Position numbers and translations under genes: made by a program
Notes under the pieces: model-generated
Told to the model about the DNA's origin: nothing
Databases searched by the model: none
What the model saw: only the letters and a program-made list of their open reading frames with translations
In this document: in pieces, positions 26,101 through 36,504 of the stretch
Numbering within the stretch: position 1 is the stretch's first letter
How the letters are laid out: every line of letters begins with the position of its first letter
NCBI GenBank assembly: GCA_944470555.2
Contig: OX104134.1
Location: forward strand, 75,448,678 to 75,512,677
From: Heterobilharzia americana
Taxonomy: Eukaryota > Platyhelminthes > Trematoda > Strigeidida > Schistosomatidae
Length of the DNA stretch: 64,000 nucleotides
Reading direction: 5' to 3'

Positions 26101-29100
26101 CTAGTGTTACATCTTGTTCTGGTTATCCTGAGCCTTCTTCCAACTTCCCATAGCACTGCACGTTGAGGTTGGCGGTGGATCGCCTTGCGCAACACATGTC
26201 CATACCACTTCAGATGATGAAGACTTACAACCTTAACGATCGACAGCCCTGGTAACCGTCGACTAACTTCAACATTGCTCACATGATGATCCAACAAACG
26301 TAACCAATGCTACGAAGACATCTGTGATCAAAACTCTGTTATCGCTTCATATTTTCCACTCTTAACAGCCATGTCTTGGAACCGTACAACAGGACAGCAT
26401 GGACTGCAGAACATTATACTCCTCCTTTAATAGACAGGCGGATATCTCACCGGCGCCATAAATGAAGCATGTTAACGAAAGCCACGCGGGTTTTCTGTAT
26501 TTGAGCTGAGATTTAGTAAGCAAACAGCCCGAAAGAACTGATGCAGCTCCCTAAGTAAGGGAAGTAGTCGACACATTCCAATACTTTACTCCCTACCGTA
26601 AATCTAGAATTAGTTGCAGACTAGTCCAGGGAATGTATGACATACATACTCAGATTTCAGTTTATATTGTTACCATCTTCACCCACCAGGAAAATGTCGC
26701 CCGAGTACTTAAAGTCAACCAGATACTATGCAGGAAGTGCATCGATCACTGTGAACTCAAACATCGTCAGTTCAGATGACAAATCTCTATAGGCCCTTAC
26801 ACGGCTGCGCCAGCTAGAGTAGAGAGCTTTGATCAGCGTTATATAGTTGTTCGGTGCTCCCTTCATAGGCAGACACTGTCACAACACCTAATGGTCGATA
26901 GAGTCCAAGGCAAGTGTAGGCCTCCGATCAGCATATCCGTGTCCCAGAACCTGTCGAAGGGTGAAGACCTGACCGACAAACCATTCACTAGGTTTGAAAT
27001 TTGACTGCTTTTCTTAAGTCCGTTCCTCTCGAACTCCAGTTAGGCGTCGTATAACTATGTGCCCTAGGATCTTGGACACAATATTAGTCAAGCTAATTCC
27101 CTTATGGTTGTCACAAAAAACCTTCTCTCTCTTATAGACTCGGATGATCAGTGAAGTCTAGCGACACTACCTCTGATTCCCATACACTACCTAGTACCTA
27201 CGTCACTTTAAGCAACAATTTCTAATCTCCATCCTTGAAAACGGTGGGTGGCAAACTATTAGGTCCTACTGTTTCGCATCGCTTCAGGTTCGATAGAGCT
27301 TTCTCAACTTCAAGAAAAGTTGGAGGACAGACATCTACATCCCATTCAGGTCCAGACTGAATGTTGGGTCAGTTGGACTGTGCTTCAAAGTGTTCTGTCC
27401 AACGTTCTAGCTGCCCGTCCCATCCTTTCGGGTGATGGTTTCACGACCCAGCGTCTTCTTCTTCCCTGTATCCTTAATAGGCCTAAACAATCGCCGAGTG
27501 TTACCCAACATTGATGTCTTCTCCATTTATCTTACGATCAACGCGAAAACTTTCAGTCAACTTGCATTTGATTTGCTTTCACTCTTTATCGTGGTAAGAA
27601 TCAGCTGGAATCAGTCTTCTCAGCTTGGACAACGTTGTGGAAGTCCGATGATGTTTGCAAACCTTCGAGTGTAGGTTGCCAACTATCTTTACCGTTGTTT
27701 CTACAACAGACTTAATATCATACCAGGATGAGCGGATGAGCATTGTTGTCAAGTTAGATAGACGGTTAACTAACTCCTCCCTACTTACATACATCATTTT
27801 CTCATCTTCCAACCAACCACACGTACCCGTACTAACGCGTAGTCGGAGTCCAAATAAGTACTCCAGAAGGAGCGACAATCCTACACCAATCTTCTTCAAA
27901 GATGTCTCACAGCAATATGATCTATTTGTATCCATTGTCTGTGCAATTTCGGCGGACACCATGTGAGACATTGTCTCAGCTTATGCTTGAAATTAGTGCT
28001 TGTCAGAAACAGATGATTGTCAGATCAAAATTGCAAGGGACGGTAGCTGTTGTTAGTTGGCTGAATTGGGATCCAGTAAATACCTCCCAGATGCCTTCCC
28101 GATTGACTCAGCTTCGCTGCTTGAGCGTCAAAGTCATCTGCCATCATGACTACATCTGAATGTTTTGCTTCCTGTAGCAACACTGACAGCTTCTCATAGA
28201 ATTCATCTTTCGCATCGTCCGAACTGCAGTTGATGGGTGAGTGGGCGGAGATCACGAATAGACATCGGTTGGTCTCACGATTCTTCCTAGTTCTTACAGA
28301 TCCACTCAGTCGAACAGCACACAGATGGTTATCGACTGGTATCCAGTGAAATGGGTTTTCTGCTCTGCAACTCAAAGCTATGCTTACACCAGCGAGGCCA
28401 CGAGAGATAGTCACGGGGTCTCCGGATATTCTTAAGGTGAATTTAGAAGATTTATTACTATGACCAGGTGAGGTCAATTTAATAGCCACGGTCGGGTCCT
28501 GTATACGTGTCACAGATACACAGCATACATTCATGGCTAAAGACTTCAGTTTTGCAAGTGATGCATGCTTTCGGTTTCGCACAGAGTTCGGACGTCGAAA
28601 GCTGCAATATGAAATTTCTGGTGGGGCCTTAGGAGGCCAGTTATACGGTTTTTACAGCTTGGGTCGTTGGCAATGGCTGCATAATGAGAGGTTGGTTAAG
28701 GTGTGAGCGGTTCAATATTCACATGGGAAGTCGAAGATAATGTAGGAGACAATTGTGGAGAATATATGTTTTGTTTGATTGAATTTTGTGAACTACTGGA
28801 AGTGTACGGGCTGTTGACACTATCCGGCTGCCCACACGATGGAAGATTGTTTCTTCTCAATGTGTCTATAAGAGAAAACGATTTGTGTGACCGCAGAGCG
28901 CATGAGACATCTGCTTTCTGCCTGCCACACAGGGCTTTTTGTAGGTCATTGTTCAGAGGTTTGATTGTTCTAACGTCAGAAAGAGAGCACACATCCCGTC
29001 GGTACCGTGAGACCATGGTGCAGGACGGATTATGCTATTTTAGGAGCCAACCTTATCTAACTCCACTTCCCAAAAGGAAGCTAACACCAGTATGACACTG

Positions 29101-32100
29101 CTGGTCATCCAAAGAAACACTACTGCTGTTACAGTCCAGCCAACCATACGACTTCGCCCTGAGACCGTCATCATAATGTACTGGTTTACGCCACAACGTT
29201 ACGGGCTTTTCGTCTTACCACTATCCAACGAACTCAACTGGCGTTCTAGGAACAAGCGTTCCACCAGCATAGTTTGTTGGGTATTGTGATGTGTAAGCCT
29301 TACAAGCACGTCAGGGTAGCAGCTATCGTCCGGTTTCGCTGACAGGCGATGTAGCCAGTGTAGCTCACTTGGTCACTACGGTATACCAGCCCGACAACCA
29401 CGTCTAGTTATCGGCTGTCGCCGAGCTTTGTTGGTGAATGCAGAACTCATGGCTTGCTTTTTATGAACCACACTCGCAAGGCACTCAGCATGCTCCCGCT
29501 ACATAAGCCTGAATTAAATAACATTTGTGACAGATTTTTGTTTAATATGGTAATCATATTATTGCGATCAATATCTTGTGTTCGAAGCACCCTCCAGTAA
29601 ACAAAACTGTGTAACTATATGCCCAGCCAAATTGTCATTATTATTGGAACACAAACATGGTACAGCGATGGCACCAAGATATGCACCACACAAAATAGTA
29701 TAACACTTCTGAAGACAAAGCGAGTGGAGATGGATAAAAAGAAAAACACAGTAGGAATAGACTGGTTAGAAAGACAGTCCAATAAGATACATTAAAAACA
29801 AACCATTCATTACTTTTCAAAAGATAGAAGGAAGTTACAGCATAACCATTACCGGTTTCAGTTCTGAGCTATGTTTGATAACGTCTGAAGCCACTGAGTT
29901 GCCTGATTTCTCGGACGCCACCCGGAGAGTCGTGATGCACCAGCCGATGCTAACCAGATACAACTATCCTTCATTCCACTGCACCACGTCACACACTGAC
30001 CACCCCTCCGCTTCTTGCATCCAGTCCCAGGACTAGTAAACAATGAACGGTGTGGAAGCCATTGGGACGCATGTGTGACACATGTCCAAACCAAGGAAGC
30101 CGGTGTTTCCAGATGACTTCATTTATTGAATGACGACCACCACCATACCTAAACACGCTGTTGTACCCAGAATTACTTACATGGTGCAGCTACCGTATGC
30201 GAGCAGCCCTAGGGAGACAACGATGATCGGACACACACAGTCATCACGCATCTTCAGCTTGGAGAGGCCAGGTTTCACAGGCGTAGGGCAGAACTCCTCG
30301 CACCGAAGCGTTGTAAACCCGATCTTTTACGGTCAAACTTACGTCACGACGGCGCCAAAGGTGGACCAGATTGGCGTGTGCCACTCTGGTTTACGCTATG
30401 TGGTTAGAAATTTCATCACTCACAGCTACGCAGATACACGAATGTTTCGACTACTTCCAACGACTCACCACCTAGGGGTGAGCGCAAGCACGGGATTATG
30501 CCAATCTCGCAAAAGTTCTCTCCACTTCAGTGGTGCAAAGCAAATATAACGATACTTACAGACACCAATCGCCAACTGATTAAGTGCGACTTGAGTAGCC
30601 TGTGTGTTATCGGACAGTAAGACGACATCGTCTGCATATTCAAGGTCGAATAGCTGTTTTCCGGGTGGTAGATGTACACCACCATAACGCCTCTCCTTCA
30701 GAGCTGTCTCAAGAATGTCATCGATGGCAAATTTAAAGAGAAGTGGAGAAATCGTGCAACCTCGCCTAACTCCATTGCTGGTTTGGAACAGTGGAGACAT
30801 TTAGTTGTGTGACTTTACTCTACCTGAGGTGTTATTATGTAGGACTTTCAAGATGTTATTAAGTTTGCGTGGTGTGCCTCTCTCCATTAGATAATTCCTG
30901 ACTAAAGCCCTTTCCATCTAATAGAAGACATCTGTAATATCAGGAAACACAACGATTTTTGACCTACAATACGTGTGTCGATGTTCAAGTATCTGATAAT
31001 CGATGCTTCCATTGCCTAGACGAGACACAGCCTGCTCCTCGCCATTTATTCCACCACGTGCTCTGTAAAGTTTGCGAAGTACGATAGAAGCCAATATTTT
31101 CGACACAGATTCATACTTTGATAATTGTTATATATATTATGTAGACGCTTTCTCAAGATGGGCACACTGATAGCCTCATTTCAGAGTGATGGAACACTCT
31201 CAGTCTACCATACCTTCTTTAACAAGCTAGTCAGTTCTCTGAATAGAGTCGTCGGTCGCTCCCTAAAAAGGGTCTGGTTTGATTTTTCTGGGCCATATAC
31301 CTTGTTACTTTTCAGAACTTGAAGTTCCTTATGAACCTTCGCTTCGTTAGGTTGTGCAGTATTAACTGACAATGGAGTACGATACACTGAAGACGCTGGA
31401 GCTGTGGTTCAGCTAATCTGCTTTTCGAAGTGCTCCATTCAGCGTTTAAGGTGTCTTTGAAGATTGTCTATCGGCATACTACCTGCCTCACACACCATTT
31501 CACTGACACCAGTTGCTCGGATGAACTAGGACAGCTTCTGAAACACAGTTACACTTACTCCATCGATTGTGAGGTCTTATCGTAGTGTTTCACTGAAAGC
31601 TATGCTGGGTAAAGATTTGTTGTCGAACATTGGTGAGCGTGTTAGAGCCTGTATGAATTGTCAGATGACATACGCTGTATGAGTGTGTTGAACACTTCAC
31701 TTACCTGGGAAGTCAGATCAGCCTTGATGGATCAGAAACCGACCAAATCTTTACATGAATACAAAAGGCTCTTTTGGCTTTCCTCAACTTACTTTCTGTG
31801 ACACCACCATGATGTGTTGGTCTACTAACGGTCGAGTGTACGACTCTGTAGTTCGCTGTGTTCTACTGTGTCTATTAAACATAGCCAGTAAGAGTAAAAG
31901 ACATGAAAAGGCTTCTGGTATTTGATCACCATTGCCTTTAAAAACCAGACTGTGTCGAGACATCGCCACGTCAGTAATGCAGTAGTCAGGTGTAGAGCTT
32001 GGAGAGGAGAAGAAAACCAGGTGATGAGGTTGTTAAGCTTCAACAGCTCAGGTAGCTGGTGTATTTATTGCGCATGATAAGTCACCATTTGCCTCACCGC

Positions 32101-35100
32101 ACAATCTTGGTTGAAGTGGGTTTAGGCTGGTAAAAGCTTATAGGCAAGAAAACTATGACATACCACAAGTCTCTGAAGTCCTTGACTCTTGGACTGAACC
32201 ATGTAAGGAGAATGTAACCTTCTCAGTTGGGGTCTGCGTGACAGCAGAAGATGTGACTCGAAATCTATCTCAATGGAGCAAGTGCTATCCACGCATTTTC
32301 TTCATCGTAATCATCATACTGAGTTCAGTATTTTCTTATTTCTTCTTCCTCTTATTTTACTACCTTCTATCACTTTTGACTCATTCTCTGTTTCTTTGTA
32401 TTCGATCGTCGTTCATTCTCGCCTAGTGGGCTGATATGCTTCGGAGCCATCACGTGAGCAATGTGCCCGTTAGGTGTAGAATATTTGAGAGATAGAGAGT
32501 GAGAATTAGACCAGTTAATGAGGCTACGCATGTTCGCTAACTGAGGTGACTGGAACATGTGTATACATAGATATTTACTGTCTACCCCATTAAACAGTGT
32601 TAGCCTAGAATGAGGCTAGGTTGGAGAAGAGTTTTAATAGCATAAATTAGAAAATGAAACTCTCAGCAACTATGTGCATGTTATTAGTGAGCCACAATAC
32701 CTGGTTGCATAAACTTCGGTCAGTGGTGCCGGCTTTCGAGCTCATGACTCACTTGTTAAAAGTCAACTGTCTAGGTCAGTGGACAACGGCTGAACAAATA
32801 TGACACCAGTCTGTGAAGATTTTGATTGTTTCTCTGAGTTGTTTAGAAAGGTGTAGACTTGTTGGCCTGGATCTGTGTAGTGACTGAGGCTGAAAGTTGG
32901 AAACTGTAGATAAGATAACTCAATCGGTAGTATTTTCGCAGATGCATTTTCACCCCATCTTCACCTCGACCGTTAGACTGCACTTTATTACTTACTTTAT
33001 CCTCTCGTTTTGCCTATCACCTTTTATGACTTTTGATTATAGTATCCCTATTCTCTTGTCTCTCATTATATTTCTGTGTATCTTTGTATGGAAGCATGGC
33101 GAATTGAGGTGCTACTCAAAAGTGGCACTTCTCATGTTTATATTGACTGACTAACTGGCTGTACGTCGTATTCGCCATGAAGTTGCAGAAGTCTGGCTAG
33201 TGATCATGGTTCAGTGAGTTAGTTGTAACATGAGATCTGGCATTACTGCGTAACGATCCAAGTTACCACATGTGATATCAGCACATCAAACGAGAATGCA
33301 GCAAGATGAAAGATGGCAAAAGAAAAAAGGGAGTAATCGAATGCAGTAGAAACTTGTGTTAGGAGAGGAAGTAGGTATGAAACAATGACGAAAATCTGAA
33401 TAATGATTAAGAAGATAGTATGTGCGTCGATTGAATACATCTACTTGACTGACATTGACTCAGAACTATATCACCCGGAGTCTGCAAACGATTGGTCTCG
33501 TTGTGTTGCGGTCCTCAACCACAAACTGCATTTCTTCACACAACTCGGACCAACAATCAGGTATTTCATGGACGCATCTAACATTTCGTCTCTGACGAAA
33601 CTAAGTGGAGATGAAGAAACAAAACATCTTCAACTGATGCTACTGAACATACAAAACTCACAGTAGGCTGTGATAAGCTCACGGATGTTTAACCGAACTG
33701 TGTATTCTCTGAACACCCGTTTCAATGGGAAACATTCACGTAAGACCTCCCAATCAACTGAGTCAGACGCCACCTGCAGGTTGGAAAATATACAGCTATT
33801 TGTCGGACATTTGTATGTGGATCTATATTCCAGAAATTGTTGGAGGGTGAATATCTGGTCAGTGCACCTACAGCTGAGTGTGAAGCCTGCCTGATTTCCT
33901 CGAGTTTGCTGATGTAGAGTTTTTCATATATGTGTAAGAGTTATAGACACTATGGTCATTTGAGTGATTCCCTTGTGGGGATCACAGTGGGGTTTCTCTC
34001 CTTCGTTGAAGACTACGATAGGGAACGATGAAGACCAGTCCGAATGGATCATATGTGATTGGTAAAGGCTAGCTAACAACAATTCATGTAATTTGAGCAA
34101 TATTCTTCAACCACCGTCCTTAAATATCTGTGGTGCCAGGGTTTCAACGTGTACTGCATTTCCTCGTTGAAATATTTGTATATAGCCTTCCCAACTTAAG
34201 TGAGAGTTAAAGGTTCTATCTAGATATTCCTTGTGAATAGCAGGGGACTGTAGAATGATACGAGGCTAGTTGGGGTGTTCGTTGCAGTGTACTTCCAATA
34301 GTTCCAGTTGTCGTCTCAGCAAGTGAATCGTTGACCCATGTTTCTTCTCTATAGTCTCACTAACCATTGACTTTACTTCAGTCTTCTCGTCAAGTGTAAA
34401 CAGCTTTCTAGTATTGCTTGTCGCTGCCGCCTTCCCCATCTCTATGGATGTCCATGTTGACTGGTGCACTGCTCACAGTCACTGCATAGACTCCCGGTCA
34501 ACCTACATTTGATCTGCCTTCGTTCCTGACTGTACTGCGAGCCTGGAGCGATGCTTTCACGTGCATCCATTAATTCAGAAGAAGAGGCTAAAATCCATCA
34601 GCACTTTTCTTAACCCCTTTCTGAGAGTCACTTACCTTTTTAAATGTTGTTTTTTCATCAGACTGGGGATGGTACCAAGTCTGTTCAGGATGATCAGGGA
34701 AATCATGTCTTGATAACTGTCCAGTCAGTTTCCCTTCCAAAGGAACCTTGAAATCCGAACCCTTAAGCTGCACTTGGTGGGTCTTCTAGGTGTAGCCTTT
34801 GTACATTCAATTGAGCGTAGACCTGTGGATGGTGATTGGTTCAAGTGCGTGTCTTGGAAGGAGTGACGGCCTTGGACTGACACTCTCCAACAATGAATGA
34901 CAGGGATACTGGGTGTGTGTGTGTGTTTACTGTTAAATTGAGGTCAGTAGATGGCGCACTAGAAAATGTCTGTGTTTATACTTGACGTGCTAGCTGGCCA
35001 GAAATATGCGATTGTCTGCACAAGTGAACAAGTAGTGTGTCGTTATTCACCAGCCGATGCTAACCAGATACAACTATCCTTTATTCTACTGCACCACGTC

Positions 35101-36504
35101 ACACACTGACCACCCCTCCGCTTCTTGCATCCAGTCCCAGGACTAGTAAACAATGAACGGTGTGGAAGCCATTGGGACGCATGTGTAACACATGTCCAAA
35201 CCAAGGAAGCCGGTGTTTCCAGATGACTTCATTTATTGAATGACGACCACCACCATACCTAAACACGCTGTTGTACCCAGAATTACTTACATGGTGCAGC
35301 TACCGTATGCGAGCAGCCCTAGGGAGACAACGATGATCGGACACACACAGTCATCACGCATCTTCAGCTTGGAGAGGCCAGGTTTCACAGGCGTAGGGCA
35401 GAACTCCTCGCACCGAAGCGTTGTAAACCCGATCTTTTACGGTCAAACTTACGTCACGACGGCGCCAAAGGTGGACCAGATTGGCGTGTGCCACTCTGGT
35501 TTACGCTATGTGGTTAGAAATTTCATCACTCACAGCTACGCAGATACACGAATGTTTCGACTACTTCCAACGACTCACCACCTAGGGGTGAGCGCAAGCA
35601 CGGGATTATGCCAATCTCGCAAAAGTTCTCTCCACTTCAGTGGTGCAAAGCAAATATAACGATACTTACAGACACCAATCGCCAACTGATTAAGTGCGAC
35701 TTGAGTAGCCTGTGTGTTATCGGACAGTAAGACGACATCGTCTGCATATTCAAGGTCGAATAGCTGTTTTCCGGGTGGTAGATGTACACCACCATAACGC
35801 CTCTCCTTCAGAGCTGTCTCAAGAATGTCATCGATGGCAAATTTAAAGAGGAGTGGAAAAATCGGGTAAGCCTGTCCTAATAATTAACCCATGCTAGGTA
35901 GTATGAAATTGAAGAGATGAGATACAGCGAATTCATCGTACTCAATAAAGTGCAACCCTAGAGGCAGTTAAAGGTTTAGGTGAAAGATATGAAGATTTCG
36001 AGATTGTGAACAAGATGGATAGGTAATGCTTATAATGCATTACGATTAGCAAATCGTTAGCGTTTTAGAATCGACCGAAGCAAAGAATAACAAACTACTA
36101 CTTAAATGTTAAAAGTGCAACTTTTCGGCTAAACTACCGTACTTAAAGGGTTTCACCCTCTAAAATTTTATTCCTGAAAAATGTGTATTCCACAGAAGTG
36201 CTGATTTCTACTTCACTAAGTATAGGAAAGAATATGATGGCGAAACTAACTCTGTTGCAACGGGAATTCCATGCATATTTGCTCTGTCGCTACATTTATC
36301 AAAAGGGTCAGACGATCACCAAGTACATAAAAGCCTATCCTAAAACAATGCTCAACTTGTAATCAACAGTGACATACCAGCAACGAATAGGTGATCCATG
36401 TCCTTCGCTTTTTGGTGTCTGCTGCAGACGTATTGTAGAACAGATTTCGAAAACCAATAATGATACGTGGTAACCTCACCGATTTAACAGGAAACATGAC
36501 GTAC
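10977..36504 (-). CDS. SURF1: SURF1 cytochrome c oxidase assembly factor, six exons seen, 3' end not found
   Basis: Mitochondrial inner-membrane protein that helps assemble cytochrome c oxidase (complex IV). Exons on the minus strand are 36504-36378, 25622-25501, 25457-25218, 25150-25078, 14494-14447 and 11124-10977. All have AG/GT borders and their phases join correctly, giving about 250 residues against roughly 300 in animal homologues. Visible family features are an Arg-rich N-terminal presequence, a first membrane helix running across the exon 1/2 junction and ending in the signature GFWQIRRRKWK, then VRGHFDHSREV, LVNRGWVP, a GIVELSGYVR strand and LPIFVDAD. The C-terminal segment, expected to hold an RNEHxxYxxTW-like motif and a second membrane helix, was not found downstream. 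The gene is therefore either truncated or runs off the left edge. Introns 1, 4 and 5 are filled with retrotransposons. Exons 1-3 lie in inverted-repeat arms and have extra opposite-strand copies. The family assignment is firm; whether this locus is functional is not known. Confidence 0.88.
12535..12700 (-). repeat. RTE-1 3' UTR-like fragment
   Basis: Read on the minus strand it contains a TTCATCTT...GTGATATGCTAATATGAGGTGTGG run. This parallels the TTCATCCTT...GATGTGCTGACGTGAGGTGTGG stretch in the 3' UTR of the RTE-1 copy at 8940-8995, and is followed by a related ACTCAGTCATGCC stretch. No coding part is attached. Confidence 0.45.
14130..14225 (+). repeat. tRNA-like SINE fragment
   Basis: It has a box A-like run (TTGGCGTAATTGTAA) and, about 50 bases later, a good box B (GGTTCGACCCCC). 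The spacing is tRNA-like, but there is no matching acceptor stem, so it is more likely a tRNA-derived SINE remnant than a tRNA gene. Confidence 0.4.
14447..14494 (-). CDS. SURF1: SURF1 exon 5
   Basis: A short 48-base, phase-0 exon reading VKGIVELSGYVRYPEK. It lies between an ATTTTAG acceptor and a GTATTT donor. It matches the SURF1 stretch that follows the NRGWVP motif (GxVxLxGxVRxxEK pattern). Intron 4 before it is about 10.6 kb long and contains the whole of inverted-repeat arm B. Confidence 0.78.
14500..16130. other. SURF1 intron 4 (3' part), unrecognised
   Basis: AT-rich sequence without a convincing gene on either strand. It contains two possible tRNA-derived pieces: a box A-like run near 14795-14825 (plus strand) and a clear box B-like GAGTTCGAGTCCC on the minus strand near 15115-15140. 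Confidence 0.4.
15075..15160 (-). repeat. tRNA-derived fragment with box B
   Basis: On the minus strand, GGTACTGAGTTCGAGTCCCA looks like a tRNA T-arm/box B. I could not fold a full cloverleaf, so this is listed as a SINE or tRNA-pseudogene fragment. Confidence 0.35.
16135..16585 (+). mobile_element. RTE-1 endonuclease N-terminal fragment
   Basis: Two overlapping frames give HKLHIKALHEHN (compare QKLHIAAFNVRT) and then DSMTVSRGLAGVGI, the RTE-1 block before the DWIPVD motif. It is interrupted by frameshifts and ends just before inverted-repeat arm B. Truncated and dead. Confidence 0.6.
16652..17665 (-). mobile_element. CR1/Jockey-type RT fragment in arm B
   Basis: Mirror of the element starting at 37724. 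Read from 17650 down: SLRRKFTNQGACIMKG, a linker, LDGVKVTPTMILEKLSKLCA, the motif 1 region CAGKSPGCDYIRPSVLKQCG, ILSPIFRRRERQNPKCFRP, then a stretch leading to motif B (SVPQGAILGPLLFL) and ADDVSLW of motif C. In-frame stops are present. At 16652 the near-identity with B' stops inside the element. Confidence 0.75.
18180..18310 (-). repeat. SINE-like dispersed repeat (arm B)
   Basis: The minus-strand stretch GTGGCTCATTAGTCCAGGGA followed by GAGTTTCAATTAGTGGGTTC resembles the repeat at 24110-24260 (GTGGCTTATTGGTCTAGGGA, then ACTTCAACCAGTGGGTC). The mirror copy is at 37079-37209. The first block looks like a tRNA box A. Confidence 0.42.
18885..19011 (+). pseudogene. Opposite-strand copy of SURF1 exon 1 in arm B
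   Basis: Mirror copy of the exon at 36504-36378, with the same acceptor, ATG (18892) and GTATGT donor, encoding the same 40 residues. No plus-strand SURF1 exon 2 follows it in the window, so it cannot make the protein by itself. It lies within intron 4 of the minus-strand gene. If the duplicated upstream region carries a promoter, transcription from it would run antisense to exons 4, 3 and 2; that is inference. Confidence 0.85.
19525..20341 (+). mobile_element. RTE-2 fragment truncated at both ends (arm B)
   Basis: An 817-base piece nearly identical to 606-1422 in arm A (constant offset 18919), covering RT motif C (LEYADDVVLL) and much of the C-terminal part. Both ends stop abruptly in unrelated sequence. 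A simple 5'-truncated retrotransposition would keep the 3' end, so this fragment probably moved by segmental duplication or conversion. Confidence 0.8.
20461..20477 (+). repeat. (CA)n microsatellite
   Basis: A short run of about eight CA units in arm B. The mirror copy is the GT run near 34912-34928. Confidence 0.7.
20600..22180 (+). mobile_element. RTE-1 copy in arm B, decayed
   Basis: It begins in the endonuclease-RT linker (20616-20801, GKLTGQLSRHDFPDHPEQTW) and continues with IEMEKAAATSNTRKLFTL (20920-21123). The RT entry HSDWSSSFPIVVFNEGEKPHC follows near 21340. It ends in the RTE-1 3' UTR (GATGTGCTGATATCACATGTGG near 22100 and CAGTAATGCC). The RT core with motifs A to C is largely gone, and 21720-21990 is not recognisable as RTE. 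Confidence 0.68.
22829..22944 (-). mobile_element. RTE-1 C-terminal scrap (arm B edge)
   Basis: Mirror of 32445-32560. Read on the minus strand it gives HHVSNVPVRCRIFE and a PVNEATHVR stretch, matching HHVSNAEVRCRVLG of RTE-1. It ends at the arm border. Confidence 0.5.
22945..23755. other. Intron 4 sequence, nothing recognised
   Basis: No repeat family, exon or RNA gene was recognised on either strand. Only short random ORFs are present. Confidence 0.4.
23760..24065 (+). mobile_element. RTE-1 RT scrap with 3' UTR
   Basis: It reads SVYRDQR, a SRQTGLHR-like stretch and FSCDNRGES (compare IPSDWSKSLIIPVFKKG and SSCDNHRGIS). It then jumps to the RTE-1 3' UTR stretch (GTGTAGCGACTGAAACCGA) near 24015. 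An internal deletion and stops are present. Confidence 0.55.
24110..24260 (-). repeat. SINE-like dispersed repeat
   Basis: On the minus strand a box A-like GTGGCTTATTGGTCTAGGG is followed by TGGGTCACATGCTCGAACAC, where GCTCGAACACC resembles box B. CCACCTACCGAGG comes next. It is related to the fragment at 18180-18310. Confidence 0.45.
24270..25070. other. Intron 4 (5' part), nothing recognised
   Basis: AT-rich sequence just downstream of SURF1 exon 4. No exon, repeat or RNA gene was recognised. Confidence 0.4.
25078..25150 (-). CDS. SURF1: SURF1 exon 4
   Basis: A 73-base exon preceded by CCATCTTAG and followed by GTAAAT. It translates to TSILVNRGWVPFGARDP and then TIRPNGQ. The LVNRGWVP core is one of the most conserved SURF1 motifs. 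The first base completes the Gly codon split from exon 3, and the exon ends in phase 0. It lies outside both inverted repeats and has no second copy in the window. Confidence 0.87.
25218..25457 (-). CDS. SURF1: SURF1 exon 3 (arm A' and beyond)
   Basis: A 240-base exon encoding the conserved block EFTHVSVRGHFDHSREV, then IIGPRS and the segment GYFVVTPFFLENKPG. It starts after a TTTTAG acceptor and ends in phase 2 at a GTAACT donor. The border of inverted-repeat arm A' (25277) falls inside this exon, so only the first 181 bases are duplicated in arm A. Confidence 0.87.
25458..25500 (-). other. 43-base SURF1 micro-intron
   Basis: The intron starts GTTTGT and ends TTTTAG. Removing it joins the frames of exons 2 and 3 through an AA|T codon split (Asn). 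The unspliced exon 2 frame hits an in-frame TAG at the end of this intron. An identical copy is at 5860-5902 in arm A. Confidence 0.75.
25501..25622 (-). CDS. SURF1: SURF1 exon 2 (arm A')
   Basis: A 122-base exon after a TTTTCCAG acceptor. It encodes the end of the first membrane helix, the SURF1 signature GFWQIRRRKWK, and a following segment ETLSARIPAKPITLPQ. The exon ends in phase 2 at a GTTTGT donor. The intron that follows is only 43 bases (25458-25500). Confidence 0.88.
25850..29430 (-). mobile_element. RTE-1 decayed copy in arm A'
   Basis: Exact mirror of the element at 1930-5510, here lying in SURF1 intron 1 in the same orientation as the gene. It has the same stops and frameshifts and the same HLKWYGHVLRK C-terminal block (26094-26297). 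The shared decay shows that the arm was duplicated after the element had died. Confidence 0.75.
29635..31560 (-). mobile_element. RTE-2 copy in arm A', extending past the arm
   Basis: Mirror of the RTE-2 remnant at 1-1725, plus about 200 further bases on the 5' side (31360-31560). Those encode an endonuclease-RT linker (LQRHLKRWMEHFEKQ when one frame interruption is ignored). Motif C (LEYADDVVLL) is at about 30640. The coding sequence is interrupted, so it is a pseudogene. Confidence 0.78.
31565..32444 (+). mobile_element. RTE-1 RT/C-terminal fragment between arms A' and B'
   Basis: The only sequence separating arms A' and B'. It holds a DSIDCEVLS stretch (motif A tail), SNIGERVRACM, then CVEHFTYLGSQISLDGS near 31690 and a C-terminal block with KRLLVFDHHC. 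It ends in 3' UTR-like text near 32400. Stops and frameshifts are frequent. Confidence 0.65.
32445..32560 (+). mobile_element. RTE-1 C-terminal scrap (arm B' edge)
   Basis: It encodes HHVSNVPVRCRIFE and a VNEATHV stretch, matching the RTE-1 C-terminal domain. It directly follows another RTE-1 fragment, so the border of arm B' lies between two RTE-1 pieces. Confidence 0.5.
33209..34789 (-). mobile_element. RTE-1 copy in arm B'
   Basis: Mirror of 20600-22180. It lies in SURF1 intron 1 in the same orientation as the gene. It carries the linker ORFs at 34773-34588 and 34469-34266, with one amino-acid difference from arm B (Gly for Glu in IEMEKAAA). Confidence 0.68.
35048..35864 (-). mobile_element. 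RTE-2 fragment truncated at both ends (arm B')
   Basis: Mirror of 19525-20341. At 19883, 20122 and 20307 arm B differs from B'. At the first two, B' agrees with the A/A' copies, so arm B carries the derived base there. Confidence 0.8.
36378..36504 (-). CDS. SURF1: SURF1 exon 1 (arm B')
   Basis: The exon follows a 3' splice site (pyrimidine-rich tract ending CAG) that lies only 7 bases upstream of the ATG at 36497. It encodes 40 codons beginning MFPVKSVRLPR and ending in WITYSLL, and is followed by a GTATGT donor (phase 0). The first 34 residues are rich in Arg and Lys with almost no acidic residues, as expected of a mitochondrial presequence. The last residues start the first membrane helix, which continues into exon 2 with VFPATAFALGF. 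The acceptor so close to the ATG means either a 5'-UTR intron or a spliced-leader acceptor. Confidence 0.85.

Larger units (their letters stand above)
25277..31359 (-). repeat. Inverted repeat arm A'
   Basis: Reverse complement of 1-6083. No base differences were noticed in the stretches I compared. The 19.2 kb between the arms holds arm B and SURF1 exons 4 to 6. A' carries the SURF1 exons 2 and 3 that are collinear with the rest of the gene, so it is probably the parental copy. Confidence 0.95.
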
